Source: DATEEW01 sp035273665
GTDB taxonomy: Bacteria; Pseudomonadota; Gammaproteobacteria; Burkholderiales; SG8-39
DNA length: 15,845 nucleotides
Direction: 5' to 3'
Assembly: GCA_035273665.1 (NCBI GenBank)
Contig: DATEOW010000098.1
Coordinates: 1-15,845 of the forward strand
Part shown: positions 6,299-14,471 of the stretch, piece after piece
How positions within the stretch are numbered: position 1 is the first letter of the stretch
How the letters are laid out: every line of letters starts with the position of its first letter
Notes under the pieces: model-generated
What the model was told of the DNA's origin: nothing
Seen by the model: the letters and a program-made list of their open reading frames with translations, nothing else
Databases searched by the model: none
Position numbers and translations under genes: made by a program

Positions 6299-6958
6299 GT
6301 GAATAAATATAGTGCAGGCATTCTGGCAGGCGCGCTGGTCTTCGGCGGCTGTGCCACGACGGAAATGAGCGACACACAGAAAAAAACCGCGACGGGCGCC
6401 GGTATCGGTGCGGCAGCAGGTGCAGTGATCGGTGCTACGACGGGCGATGGCAACAAGGGCAAACGTGCGGCAACCGGTGCCGTCATCGGTGGCGCGGTCG
6501 GCGCGGCCGGTGGTTATATCTGGTCTCAGCGCATGGAAAAGCAGAAGGCAGAAATGGAACAGGCCACTGCCGGTACGGGTATCGATGTGCAGAAGACCGC
6601 GGACAATCGTATCAAGGTAAGCATCCCTAGCGACGCAGGCTTTGACACGGGACAGTCTTATATAAAACCGCAATTAGCAAATGTGTTGCAGAGCTTTGCG
6701 CAAAGCATGCGCAATAACCCGAACACCAATATCGAAATCATCGGTCACACCGATTCGACCGGCTCGGATTCAATTAACGATCCGCTATCGCGCGAACGCG
6801 CGATCAGCACGCGCGATTATTTGACTGCCCGGGGCGTTGCAGGGACTCGCATCGCTATCGAAGGCCGCGGCAGCCGCGAACCGGTTGCAACGAACAACAC
6901 CGATAGCGGTCGCTCGCAAAACCGGCGCGTGGAAATCTTTGTTGCCGAGCCGGCCTGA
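6299..6958 (+). CDS. OmpA-family lipoprotein with glycine zipper
   Basis: The 219-residue protein has an N-terminal lipoprotein signal (GALVFGGC, lipidated Cys18) and a glycine-zipper hairpin at about 33-73 (GAGIGAAAGAVIG and GAVIGGAVGAAGG). A short coiled linker is followed by an OmpA C-terminal peptidoglycan-binding domain (106-215). GHTDSTG with D152, LSRERA with R167 and the terminal NRRVEI are the conserved residues that hold diaminopimelate. It is probably an outer-membrane lipoprotein that ties the membrane to the cell wall. The start is GTG at 6299, because AAAGGA lies six bases before it. The ATG at 6293 abuts the same AAAGGA with no spacing. A strong terminator follows the stop. The gap from the ATPase gene is about 100 bases, so it may have its own promoter. 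Confidence 0.88.
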   Translation: MNKYSAGILAGALVFGGCATTEMSDTQKKTATGAGIGAAAGAVIGATTGDGNKGKRAATGAVIGGAVGAAGGYIWSQRMEKQKAEMEQATAGTGIDVQKTADNRIKVSIPSDAGFDTGQSYIKPQLANVLQSFAQSMRNNPNTNIEIIGHTDSTGSDSINDPLSRERAISTRDYLTARGVAGTRIAIEGRGSREPVATNNTDSGRSQNRRVEIFVAEPA

Positions 6959-6976
6959 TCGTCGGTGTATCCAACT

Positions 6977-7004
6977 AAAAACGCCCCGCGGGGCGTTTTT
7001 TTTT
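6977..7004. terminator. Strong rho-independent terminator between convergent genes
   Basis: A perfect 16-base palindrome, ACGCCCCGCGGGGCGT (6981-6996), is followed on the plus strand by a run of nine T. It is preceded by five A, which become T on the minus strand. It ends the OmpA-like gene 20 bases after its stop. It begins at the stop codon of the convergent phospholipase gene, so it probably serves both directions. Confidence 0.92.
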
Positions 7005-9129
7005 AATGTGCGGGGCTCATGGTCGGGTTGATGCGCATCAACCATCGACGCACGAAAAATGCGCCGGTAGCCATCAGCGCCAGCACCCCGCCAACCAACC
7101 ACCAGTTGATATCACCGCGCAATGCGGCTTCTAGCTGATCGCCGAAGACGGTAGCGACCAGCAAACCCGGCATCATGCCGATCAGCGTGCCGGCGATGTA
7201 TTGCCAAAGACGGATACGGATCGCGCCGGCAACCATACTCGACACAACGAAAGGCGCCACGGGAACGATTCGTACCGCTGTCATGGCCAGCAGTCCGCGT
7301 TCGCGCAAGGCATGGCTCAAGCGATTTGCTTTCTCCCCGGCGATACGTCGTACGGTGTCTCGATCGAAACTTCGTCCTGCCCCATAGGTCGCAAGCGCGG
7401 AAAGGATGATTCCCGTAAGCGCATAAACAAAACCCATGATGGGCCCGAACGCGACGACGGATGCGAGTGTAATCAGCGGTCGAGGAAACATGATCAAGCA
7501 CGCAGGCGTGTACGCAAGGATGATTGCGAGCGGCGCCCACCATTGGCCGGAAAAATCTGCGGCCCATTGCGTGACCGCGTCGGCAGTAATCACTTCTGCC
7601 AGCGGCGTATAGCGCCAGATCAGCGTGAATGCCACGAGTACAAAAACCGCAAGCGCGACTTTGGCCCAGCGCTTCGAGCGATCCGGCGAGCGTGAGGTGT
7701 CGGGTGCGAACTGTTCGACCAAGCTATCCAGCGAGACGGGTTTTTCCATATCGGCGACGGCTGCCGTCTTGAGTGCCGTCTCGGAATACTCCGGCAGATG
7801 GTCAAGCAATCGCAGCGTGCGCTCCGGTTTGTTGAGCGCTGTTACAGCGTCACGCATGTTGCCGCAGCGCGCGACCTGCTCCGCCACTTGCTCGACTGTC
7901 GCCCCGAGATGTTCGGCTAACAGACCGTAACGGAACTCGCGTATCTTTGTGCTTACCTCCGGTTTGCCGCGCGCTTCAAGCACGATGTCGCATTCCGAAT
8001 CGAGCCCCATCGAACGGTTGCTGATGTTGGAGGAGCCGATACGCAGCACTTCGTCGTCGATCGAAATCATTTTCGAATGCACGTCGATGCATGTGCCTTC
8101 CGTCAGCCCTTCCACATGTGGGTAGTAGACGCTGAAACGATTGTCCTTATCCGCTTCGTTCAGCCGTCGGACGAGTTGTGTGCGCAATACATGCATCGTC
8201 ACTTCTTCGAGCCAGCCATGACTAAGAAGACGCGTGACCAGCACGATTTCGGGACCGTTCTCTTCACGGAGTCGCGCTTCAATGGCATTGCCGATACTGT
8301 TGCTCGTGAAGTACTGGTTCTCGATGTAGATGTGCTGCTTCGCCTTGGCGATCATGTCCAGATAAAGTTGTTCGACATCGCGGCCGCCCTTCTTGGCTTC
8401 GGTAGCAGGGGCCGTGCAGGCAATGCCGATCTCGATGTCCCGGAACATCGGCTCGATTCCATCAGGCCATGGGTCGCCATCGACGCGAATGCGCGGCAGC
8501 TTCTGTCCGGTCCCTTTCAACCATCGCCGCCGGGTGAGATCGCCCAGAGCGACGGCCGCATCGCCATCGACAGCAATCATCAAATCGTGAAAAGGCGGAT
8601 AGGACTTGCCGTCCGCCGTGCGCCGCGGATCAGATGGATCGTGCGCGGGCGTATCCCAGCGTTTGCAGGTCAAATCCAGACCGCCCACGAAGGCCACCTT
8701 GTCGTCGATCACCACGACTTTTTGATGATGCGAACCCGCGACAGGATGCGTGTCGTCGTAATGGAGGTGCACGCGTCGATGCGGCTTCCAACTCAGCCCA
8801 TAGAGCGGCGAAAACTCGCGGTCCGCGCCGAACACCATGGGGTAGTCCCAATCGAGGATGTTGATATGTAGCTGTCGGCGCCGTCTTGCGAGGTAATTGA
8901 GAAATTCACCGAGCTGCGTGGGCTGCGGGGCGTTTTCGTCGAAGCTCAAACGGGTTTTACTGTTGAAATCCCAGGCGAGGATGGTGATGGATCGTTTTGC
9001 TTTTTCGCATGCGCTCATGAAGGCCTTGAAATAGGCCTCGCCGTCCACAATAGGCGCCACACGATTCGCGTGTGCGATGGCGCAGCAGTTCTTGCCGATT
9101 TCCAGCAGGCTTTCCGAGGCTTCCGACAC
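7003..9129 (-). CDS. Phospholipase D-like / VTT-domain fusion protein
   Basis: This 708-residue protein fuses two modules. Residues 20-450 are a phospholipase D-type catalytic unit with two HKD motifs, H135-x-K137-x4-D142 and H351-x-K353-x4-D358. Each is followed by the usual Gly-Gly or Gly-Ser-Ser segment; IENQYF (269-274) is also typical. Residues 489-506 form a membrane helix. Residues 530-695 form a VTT/SNARE-associated (DedA-like) domain with several helices and the conserved R620-x2-P623-x2-PF segment. Family knowledge suggests transphosphatidylation or hydrolysis of phospholipids at the inner membrane, with a VTT part related to lipid-handling proteins. The start is GTG with AAGGA nine bases upstream. 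The fusion occurs in other bacteria, but the substrate is unproven. Confidence 0.88.
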   Translation of the reverse strand: MSEASESLLEIGKNCCAIAHANRVAPIVDGEAYFKAFMSACEKAKRSITILAWDFNSKTRLSFDENAPQPTQLGEFLNYLARRRRQLHINILDWDYPMVFGADREFSPLYGLSWKPHRRVHLHYDDTHPVAGSHHQKVVVIDDKVAFVGGLDLTCKRWDTPAHDPSDPRRTADGKSYPPFHDLMIAVDGDAAVALGDLTRRRWLKGTGQKLPRIRVDGDPWPDGIEPMFRDIEIGIACTAPATEAKKGGRDVEQLYLDMIAKAKQHIYIENQYFTSNSIGNAIEARLREENGPEIVLVTRLLSHGWLEEVTMHVLRTQLVRRLNEADKDNRFSVYYPHVEGLTEGTCIDVHSKMISIDDEVLRIGSSNISNRSMGLDSECDIVLEARGKPEVSTKIREFRYGLLAEHLGATVEQVAEQVARCGNMRDAVTALNKPERTLRLLDHLPEYSETALKTAAVADMEKPVSLDSLVEQFAPDTSRSPDRSKRWAKVALAVFVLVAFTLIWRYTPLAEVITADAVTQWAADFSGQWWAPLAIILAYTPACLIMFPRPLITLASVVAFGPIMGFVYALTGIILSALATYGAGRSFDRDTVRRIAGEKANRLSHALRERGLLAMTAVRIVPVAPFVVSSMVAGAIRIRLWQYIAGTLIGMMPGLLVATVFGDQLEAALRGDINWWLVGGVLALMATGAFFVRRWLMRINPTMSPAH

Positions 9130-9174
9130 GACAAAATTTCCTTTTTAAGCGCTGTAGTCGTTGAACTGCCGACA

Positions 9175-9204
9175 TTTGGGCTTCGTGAGGACTGAAGTGC
9201 CAAA
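9175..9204. promoter_or_regulatory. Inverted repeat in a divergent intergenic region
   Basis: TTTGG-g-CTTC and GAAG-tg-CCAAA form a nine-pair stem with a small internal loop around a nine-base centre. It lies in the 198-base gap (9130-9327) between the divergent phospholipase and unknown-protein genes, where both promoters must sit. I see no clear -35/-10 pair on either strand, so its role as operator or RNA hairpin is open. Confidence 0.3.
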
Positions 9205-9327
9205 AACGTGCCGGTTATCGAGGTAAATGGGAGGAAGTTTTGCATTGGATGTGACGCGCTTGGCGGCGCCACTACCTTCGATTGGGTATCGTCCCCATCA
9301 CAACAAATCCCAACCCGCTTTTCATTC

Positions 9328-10023
9328 ATGATTGCCTCAACCATCGCTTCCGCATTGAATCTGCGCCGCCGCCCCAAGGCCGACGGCGCGCAAAGCGATG
9401 TCGACTATCTCAGCGTCGGCCGCGCGGCCAATGAAGCGGAGTTGGCCACCGGTGAGGACAGTCTGCTTTTTCGCTTGCTCCATGAGGAAGAAGGATTCGA
9501 CGGAATCATGGACATTCCTTATTCCCTCAAGCACTTGAAGGACGTGCACGCGGTTATGCGCCTGGCGGTTGCAGAGGTCGGCGAAACGCATGAGGAGCTG
9601 ACCCAACACCCGCTATTCCATCCCGCGTTCGGCGCTTTTGCGCTTGGCTTCTGCCTGGGTTCGGGCGCGGCTCACCGTGCAAAGCATCTGGGCTGGCAGG
9701 GCAACGCCGCACAGCTTAACCATATCCAAATCGAGCAATGCGAGGCGTGGGGCGTGGAAATCGCGACCTACTACATCGCCGTGGTCGACGCTTACGGGAT
9801 TTTCGGTAAAACCAGCGATGTGGATCTCTATGGCATTTCCGACAAATGGTGGGTGCTCGCCGAGCAGCATCGCTTCGACGGTGTAGAGGTTGTGCAGGAA
9901 TGCGTCGGAGCAGGGCGCGCTGCCGCATTGCAGTGGAGCGATGACGACAGCGCGGACGTGCCAGCCCTCTTTCAAGTGGCTCTGGAACGCGTGGTAAGCA
10001 CCGGTCCCGCCGACCGCTTCTGA
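9328..10023 (+). CDS. Unrecognised acidic cytosolic protein
   Basis: The 231-residue product has no signal peptide and no membrane segment. It is acidic, with an Ala-rich helical character and a notable aromatic patch (SDKWWVLAEQHRF). A His-rich stretch, TQHPLFHPAFGAFALG, is followed by GSGAAHRAKHLGWQG. I do not recognise a family. The frame stays open back to GTG at 9208, but residues encoded by 9208-9327 look less protein-like. ATG at 9328 has no good ribosome binding site either, so the start is uncertain. The gene lies 68 bases before the Nudix gene on the same strand, and the two plus phnN could form one transcript. Confidence 0.65.
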   Translation: MIASTIASALNLRRRPKADGAQSDVDYLSVGRAANEAELATGEDSLLFRLLHEEEGFDGIMDIPYSLKHLKDVHAVMRLAVAEVGETHEELTQHPLFHPAFGAFALGFCLGSGAAHRAKHLGWQGNAAQLNHIQIEQCEAWGVEIATYYIAVVDAYGIFGKTSDVDLYGISDKWWVLAEQHRFDGVEVVQECVGAGRAAALQWSDDDSADVPALFQVALERVVSTGPADRF

Positions 10024-10091
10024 GCGTTTAAGGCCCCCGGCGCCGTGCGTTGCGGTGGGCATTCGAAAAAAAACACCTTCATAATGCGGTC

Positions 10092-10904
10092 ATGAGAATG
10101 CCCGTCCCGGTCTGGTTGCACGCGAGTTTGCGTGTCGATTACAGCGTTTTCCTGCCCATGTGGGCGCAGGAACGCCGCTTTGGCTGGGTAACTCCCGCGT
10201 TTTCCTCCACGCTGCAACGCTGGCCCCGCGTATTCGAGTGCCACGCGGACCGTATTGCTTTTTCCAGCTGGGTGGAGAGTGCGCACGCACGCACGGAAGC
10301 GATGGAAGAGGTTCTGGGCGTCCTTCGCGAAGAAGGCATGTTTCCCGGATGGCGTAGTGAGCGTTTCGGGGTGTTCGGCGAGGCAAACGGCGAACCGCTG
10401 TTCGCCATGGAGCGCGGCGCGGTCAAGCGATTCGGCGTGCGCAGCCGGGCATCGCATATCAACGGCCTAGTGGAAACGCCGCAAGGCGTGTCCATGTGGA
10501 TTGCACGGCGCAGCCAGAGCAAGACGACCGACCCGGGCAAGCTCGACAATCTTGTCGGCGGTGGAATCGCGGAGGGTTATGACGCGTGGGATACGCTGCT
10601 GAAAGAGGCGTGGGAAGAAGCGGGCATCCCTTTGCAAATTGCCCAAGCCGCTCGCCCGCGCGATACGTTGCGATTCGATTACCTGTGTCCCGAAGGGCTC
10701 GACTCGAACGAAGTCGAATGCTTTGACATTTCTCTTCCTATCGATTTCACTCCGAGCAATCAGGACGGCGAAGTCGATGATTTTCAACTTGTGCCCATGG
10801 AGGATCTGTATGACCTCCTGGCGAAGCCGCATCTATTCACCGTCGATGCGGCGTTGGTGATCTGGGATTTTTTAAGACGCTGGCAGCAACCCGATGACGA
10901 TTGA
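10092..10904 (+). CDS. Tnr3-like Nudix hydrolase with DUF4743 N-terminal domain
   Basis: This protein of about 270 residues has an N-terminal DUF4743-type domain (1-125) and a C-terminal Nudix domain. The Nudix box spans residues 156-179 (GGGIAEGYDAWDTLL, then KEAWEEAGI). It keeps the catalytic E172, E175 and E176, but has Tyr where most Nudix boxes have Glu, and Lys for Arg. LDNLVGGGIAEG at 151-162 matches the subfamily of yeast Tnr3 and YJR142W. Members of that subfamily were shown to remove damaged (oxo- or oxy-) thiamin diphosphates. The same role here is inference. The start is ATG at 10092; TTG at 10050 is an in-frame alternative. The 3' end overlaps phnN by 11 bases, which implies co-translation. 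Confidence 0.85.
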   Translation: MRMPVPVWLHASLRVDYSVFLPMWAQERRFGWVTPAFSSTLQRWPRVFECHADRIAFSSWVESAHARTEAMEEVLGVLREEGMFPGWRSERFGVFGEANGEPLFAMERGAVKRFGVRSRASHINGLVETPQGVSMWIARRSQSKTTDPGKLDNLVGGGIAEGYDAWDTLLKEAWEEAGIPLQIAQAARPRDTLRFDYLCPEGLDSNEVECFDISLPIDFTPSNQDGEVDDFQLVPMEDLYDLLAKPHLFTVDAALVIWDFLRRWQQPDDD

Positions 10905-11469
10905 TTCCCCAGCGGCGGGTAAGCTGTATTACATCGTCGGTCCTTCCGGTGCGGGTAAGGACACGCTGCTTCGCCTGGCAAGGCAGAGCATCGGCGGCAG
11001 CCTGTCGCTTGTTTTTGCGCACCGCTATATCACGCGTCCGCATCAGGATGCCAGCGAAAACCATGTGGCGCTCACCGATGCCGAATTCCATCTGCGCGCG
11101 CGAAAAGGGTGCTTTGCCATGCAGTGGGCTTCACACGGCTATCGCTATGCCGTCGGGGTCGAAATCATCGAGTGGTTGAAATCGGGTCTTTGCGTGATGG
11201 TGAGCGGTTCACGCGAATATCTACCCATTGCGCTGAAGGCTTTCCCCGATTTGCGTGTGATTTGGATCAGTGCGCCGGCGGTGTTACTCCGTGAACGTCT
11301 GGAGACACGCGGGCGAGAAGATCCGGCGGCGATTGCGGCGCGCCTCGCTCGTGCCGAAGCTTACGCAGTACCGCCCAGGCATCCCGACTTGCAGTTGGAC
11401 AACACAGGCAATGCCGAGCAGGCAGCGGCCGAATTGGTCGCGTATCTCAAAAAGCACTGCTCCGGTTAG
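10894..11469 (+). CDS. phnN: Ribose 1,5-bisphosphate phosphokinase PhnN
   Basis: The 191-residue kinase of the guanylate-kinase-like P-loop fold phosphorylates ribose 1,5-bisphosphate to PRPP. In E. coli it is the step that completes phosphonate breakdown by C-P lyase. The P-loop is GPSGAGKDT (16-24). Strong PhnN signatures follow: AHRYITRP, ASENHVALTDAEF, GVEIIEWL, VSGSREYLP and RLETRGRED, each aligning with E. coli PhnN. The length is normal. The start overlaps the Nudix gene by 11 bases and has no ribosome binding site of its own, so translational coupling is likely. No other phn gene (phnG-M, phosphonate transporter) is in the window, so it may make PRPP from ribose bisphosphate of another origin. 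Confidence 0.9.
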   Translation: MTIDSPAAGKLYYIVGPSGAGKDTLLRLARQSIGGSLSLVFAHRYITRPHQDASENHVALTDAEFHLRARKGCFAMQWASHGYRYAVGVEIIEWLKSGLCVMVSGSREYLPIALKAFPDLRVIWISAPAVLLRERLETRGREDPAAIAARLARAEAYAVPPRHPDLQLDNTGNAEQAAAELVAYLKKHCSG

Positions 11470-11515
11470 GCGCGAACTCTAGGCACACGCCCAGGTATAT
11501 CCCCACGCGTGCCGA

Positions 11516-12277
11516 CTAGGCGTGGCCCTTGAGTTCGCCCACAAGCGGCAAATGATCGGAAGCCAGGCGAGCAAGCGGCGTGTCGTGCACACGCAGCCCA
11601 CGTAGAAATTTTCTCGGGCGCATCCAGATGCGATCAAGCGCAAACACTGGGCGGCCGGCAGGGAAGGTTTTAGGCGCGGGCGTCGGTTTGAAATAAGCAT
11701 GTAGCCATCGCGACGGTCGCCCCCAAAGGAACCACTCATTCAAATCGCCGGCGAGCAGTGTCGGCATCGCCTCGTCTTCTTCGAACGCGCTTAACAGTTG
11801 ACGTATTTGTGCGCGACGCTCCGCAGGCCTTAAACCAAGATGCGTCGCGATGACGCGAAGCGGGCTGTTGTTGCAATTCAGTTCGACATCGAGTGCACCG
11901 CGCGGCTCACGTCCTCTCACACTGAGATCGATGCGGCGAATCGAACAAGTCGCATGCTTACTCAATAGCGCGTTACCGTATTCGCCGTTCACAGGATGAT
12001 GCAAAGTGGGTCCCGCCACCGCGCGATAGCCGGTGCCTTCGGCGAGATACTTGAGCATGTCGAAGCCGGTGCCGCCTAGTTGCACTTCTTGCAAGGCGAT
12101 GACATCCGCTTGAAGTTCGCCCAGCACCTGCAAAATCCGTTGCGGTAGAAAGCGACCGTCGCGACCAATGCCTAAATGAATGTTGTACGTGGCAACGCGC
12201 AAAGAAGGTAAAACTCGAGGGGGAAAGATCAAATCATCGGTGGGTGCCGGAGCTGGAAGCGAAGTCATGCCGTGCAT
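11516..12277 (-). CDS. YbhP-like endonuclease/exonuclease/phosphatase family protein
   Basis: The 253-residue protein belongs to the Mg-dependent EEP (DNase I-like) superfamily. The catalytic set is visible in order: YNIH with N32, ALQEV with E64, GNALLSK (101-107), THLGL with H146, GDLN with D178 and N180, LDRIW with D215, and SDHLPL with D241 and H242. The pattern resembles E. coli YbhP, encoded beside cardiolipin synthase ClsB. Its substrate is unknown and could be a phospholipid head group or a nucleic acid. The first 20 residues are Pro-rich and look disordered. ATG four codons later is an alternative start. It lies 51 bases after the histidine kinase on the same strand and may be co-transcribed with it. 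It converges with phnN. Confidence 0.87.
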   Translation of the reverse strand: MHGMTSLPAPAPTDDLIFPPRVLPSLRVATYNIHLGIGRDGRFLPQRILQVLGELQADVIALQEVQLGGTGFDMLKYLAEGTGYRAVAGPTLHHPVNGEYGNALLSKHATCSIRRIDLSVRGREPRGALDVELNCNNSPLRVIATHLGLRPAERRAQIRQLLSAFEEDEAMPTLLAGDLNEWFLWGRPSRWLHAYFKPTPAPKTFPAGRPVFALDRIWMRPRKFLRGLRVHDTPLARLASDHLPLVGELKGHA

Positions 12278-12328
12278 GGAACCTAAAGATATGCACGAGA
12301 TGCATCCGTCGTGCCCGGTAGTGAAAGC

Positions 12329-14113
12329 CTATTTCGCGCGCGGCAAACTGAAGAAGAAGGTTGCGCCTTTTCCCGGCTCGCCGATCGCCCACACGCGTCC
12401 GCCATGGCGTTCCACGACACGCTGCACGATGGCAAGGCCCACCCCGGTGCCCGGATACTCTATCCCCTCATGCAAGCGTTGAAAGACGCCAAAAAGCTTG
12501 TGGTGGAATTGCATGTTGAAGCCGATGCCATTGTCTTTTATCCAATAGACGATTTCATCTTGGCGAATCTCTCCGTTTACTTCAACGCGCGGTTGTTCGC
12601 TTCGGCTTGAGTATTTCAAAGCATTTTGTAAAAGGTTATTGCACACCTGCCGCAATAGCGTGCGATCACCGAATGCCGCCGGCAAATCGGCAATATCGAC
12701 CTTCGCATTCCGCGGTCCTTCGCTCAATTCAAGATCGCTCAGGCACTCTCTTATGAGATTGTTCATGTCCACCGGCGTCACTTGGATTTGAGCGCGTCCG
12801 AGTTGCGAAAATGCGAGCAGATCGTCGATTAGGTCGCCCATGCGCCGGGCGCTGTCGCGGATGACGGCGAGCAGGCGTTTGCCTTCATCATTCAAGACAT
12901 GAGTGAAGTCTTCGGCCAAAATCGTGGCGAAACCATTGATTGCCCGCAAGGGCGCACGCAGATCGTGCGAGACGGTGTAACTGAAACTTTCCAGTTCTTT
13001 GTTCGCTGCCTCCAATTCGGCGGCTCGACTTCCAAGCATTTCGTTCAGTCGTTCGATTTCTTCGCGGGCGCGCCGCCGCTCGGTCACATCGAATAGCGTC
13101 GACCGACTGGCGACGTACTTGCCGCTCTGATCCTTGATCGCGACGGCGCTTGTCGCGGCAAAAAAAGTACTGCCGTCCTTGCGTTGCATTTCAAGCTCGA
13201 CATCGTTGATGTAGCCTTGCTCCTTATAACGTTTGAAATCTTCAAAGAACTGCGGACGACTCTTTTCCGTCAGGACATCGGGCAACGCCATTCGGCCGAT
13301 GACTTCCTCGCGGCTATAGCCCAACCATCGCAGTTCCGTTTCATTGATGTTGAGGAAAACGGCGTTCTCGTCACAGGAGTGATAGCCACAGGGTGCGTGG
13401 TCGTAAAGATCCTGGATTTCCTTGGCCCGCTGATGCGCTGTCTGCTCGGCGCTGCGGCGACGCTGGTTCTCTCGGCGCATCAGATAAAAGGAAGTGATTA
13501 AAAGCGCGCTAGCGCACAGATTGCCGATCACGATGAGTTGCTTCGTTTGACTGGCAGAAGCGCGTTCCAATGCGCTGCGGCGAGCCAGTATGGCTTCTTC
13601 CTGACCTTGCATCGCTGCGATCTGGGCGCGTATGTCGTCCATGACATGCTTCCCGTAAGTCATGATCTCCAGTACGTCAGGGCTCAACGGCCCTTTCGCC
13701 ATCCGACGCATCTCGATCGGTATGCTCAGAATTCTTACGCGCAGACGAACGTTGTTCCCGAGCGCAACCAAGGCATTCTGTTGGCGCATGTGATCGCTCA
13801 AGCTGCCTTCGAGGGCTTCCAAGCTTTCCGGCAATGCGCGCAATGCGGCGTTGTAGGGTTCGAGGAAACGTTGGTCGGAAGTGGCGAGGAAGCCGCGTTG
13901 ACCGCTTTCCGCATCCTTCAGGTTGGACAAGACACGTTCAAGATCGCTGAGTGCGCGGTGAGTCTGGTCTACTTCGGCGGAAGTGGTGCCTACAGCGTCG
14001 ACACTCTGATAGGAGATGCTCGCGATGCCGACAAAAATACTGAGCGAGACCAGCAGCCACCAAGTGTGGAGCGGAATATTCCGTAAGGCGATCGGTGCGG
14101 CGAGGAACTTCAA
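12329..14113 (-). CDS. Membrane sensor histidine kinase: CHASE3-PAS-HisKA-HATPase
   Basis: The 594-residue sensor has membrane helices at about 18-36 and 192-211 that flank a periplasmic CHASE3 domain (40-185, with the DAESGQRGFLATSD motif). A PAS domain follows at 232-345, then a coiled coil (345-376). HisKA has the phosphoacceptor H383 in SYTVSHDLRAPLR. The HATPase domain has N-box NNLLQNALKYS (492-502), DNGIGF (527-532) and GTGVGLAIV (555-563). It would sense a periplasmic and a cytosolic cue and phosphorylate a response regulator. No response regulator gene or receiver domain is present, so it is an orphan here. The PAS Cys/His cluster (PCGYHSCDEN) is notable. The start is TTG, with AGGA about 14 bases upstream, and is uncertain by several codons. 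Confidence 0.9.
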   Translation of the reverse strand: MKFLAAPIALRNIPLHTWWLLVSLSIFVGIASISYQSVDAVGTTSAEVDQTHRALSDLERVLSNLKDAESGQRGFLATSDQRFLEPYNAALRALPESLEALEGSLSDHMRQQNALVALGNNVRLRVRILSIPIEMRRMAKGPLSPDVLEIMTYGKHVMDDIRAQIAAMQGQEEAILARRSALERASASQTKQLIVIGNLCASALLITSFYLMRRENQRRRSAEQTAHQRAKEIQDLYDHAPCGYHSCDENAVFLNINETELRWLGYSREEVIGRMALPDVLTEKSRPQFFEDFKRYKEQGYINDVELEMQRKDGSTFFAATSAVAIKDQSGKYVASRSTLFDVTERRRAREEIERLNEMLGSRAAELEAANKELESFSYTVSHDLRAPLRAINGFATILAEDFTHVLNDEGKRLLAVIRDSARRMGDLIDDLLAFSQLGRAQIQVTPVDMNNLIRECLSDLELSEGPRNAKVDIADLPAAFGDRTLLRQVCNNLLQNALKYSSRSEQPRVEVNGEIRQDEIVYWIKDNGIGFNMQFHHKLFGVFQRLHEGIEYPGTGVGLAIVQRVVERHGGRVWAIGEPGKGATFFFSLPRAK

Positions 14114-14189
14114 CCGCGTTGTCCGTCCTGGCGCGAATGCGCGGTGAGGGCTAGTATCCGTCGCGTCTGCCGCTTAGAAAACATATCCG

Positions 14190-14471
14190 ATGTCTACTCC
14201 TCAATCCGAAGATCCGCAAAACGATCGTTATGTTCCTCCGCCGCCCTCGGCAAAGCGCCTGGCCATTATGCGTTTTGTTTTTGCCGCCCTGGGCCTCACT
14301 GCATTTTATAGTGTGTGGCTTATCACGGACACCTTGCAAACCGGCTGGCGCTTCGCGATTTCCGTTTTGGTCGCAGCACCCTTTTTGGTAATTCCGGATT
14401 TACTACGGGACAAATCGGCTCCGCCTCCGGGTTTCAAGCCGCGCAAATGGGAAGATGAAGACGACAACTGA
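14190..14471 (+). CDS. Small two-helix membrane protein
   Basis: This 93-residue protein has a polar, Pro-rich N-terminus (PPPPSAKR) and two hydrophobic helices at about residues 26-46 and 51-72. A short basic/acidic tail ends WEDEDDN. It is probably an inner-membrane protein with both ends in the cytosol. I do not recognise a family. It is divergent from the histidine kinase across a 76-base gap. Its last 17 bases overlap the start of the flavin-reductase gene, so the two are probably translated together. That suggests a shared role, but none can be named. Confidence 0.7.
   Translation: MSTPQSEDPQNDRYVPPPPSAKRLAIMRFVFAALGLTAFYSVWLITDTLQTGWRFAISVLVAAPFLVIPDLLRDKSAPPPGFKPRKWEDEDDN

Noticed and set aside
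9208..9327. In-frame extension of the unknown gene to GTG at 9208.
   Set aside because: There is no ribosome binding site at a suitable distance. The encoded residues look unlike the rest of the protein, and the stretch must hold the divergent promoters. ATG 9328 is preferred, with low certainty.
11482..11513. GGCAC-AC-GC and GCGTGCC hairpin between the convergent phnN and phosphodiesterase genes.
   Set aside because: The stem needs a two-base bulge and has no T tract on either strand, so a terminator cannot be claimed.
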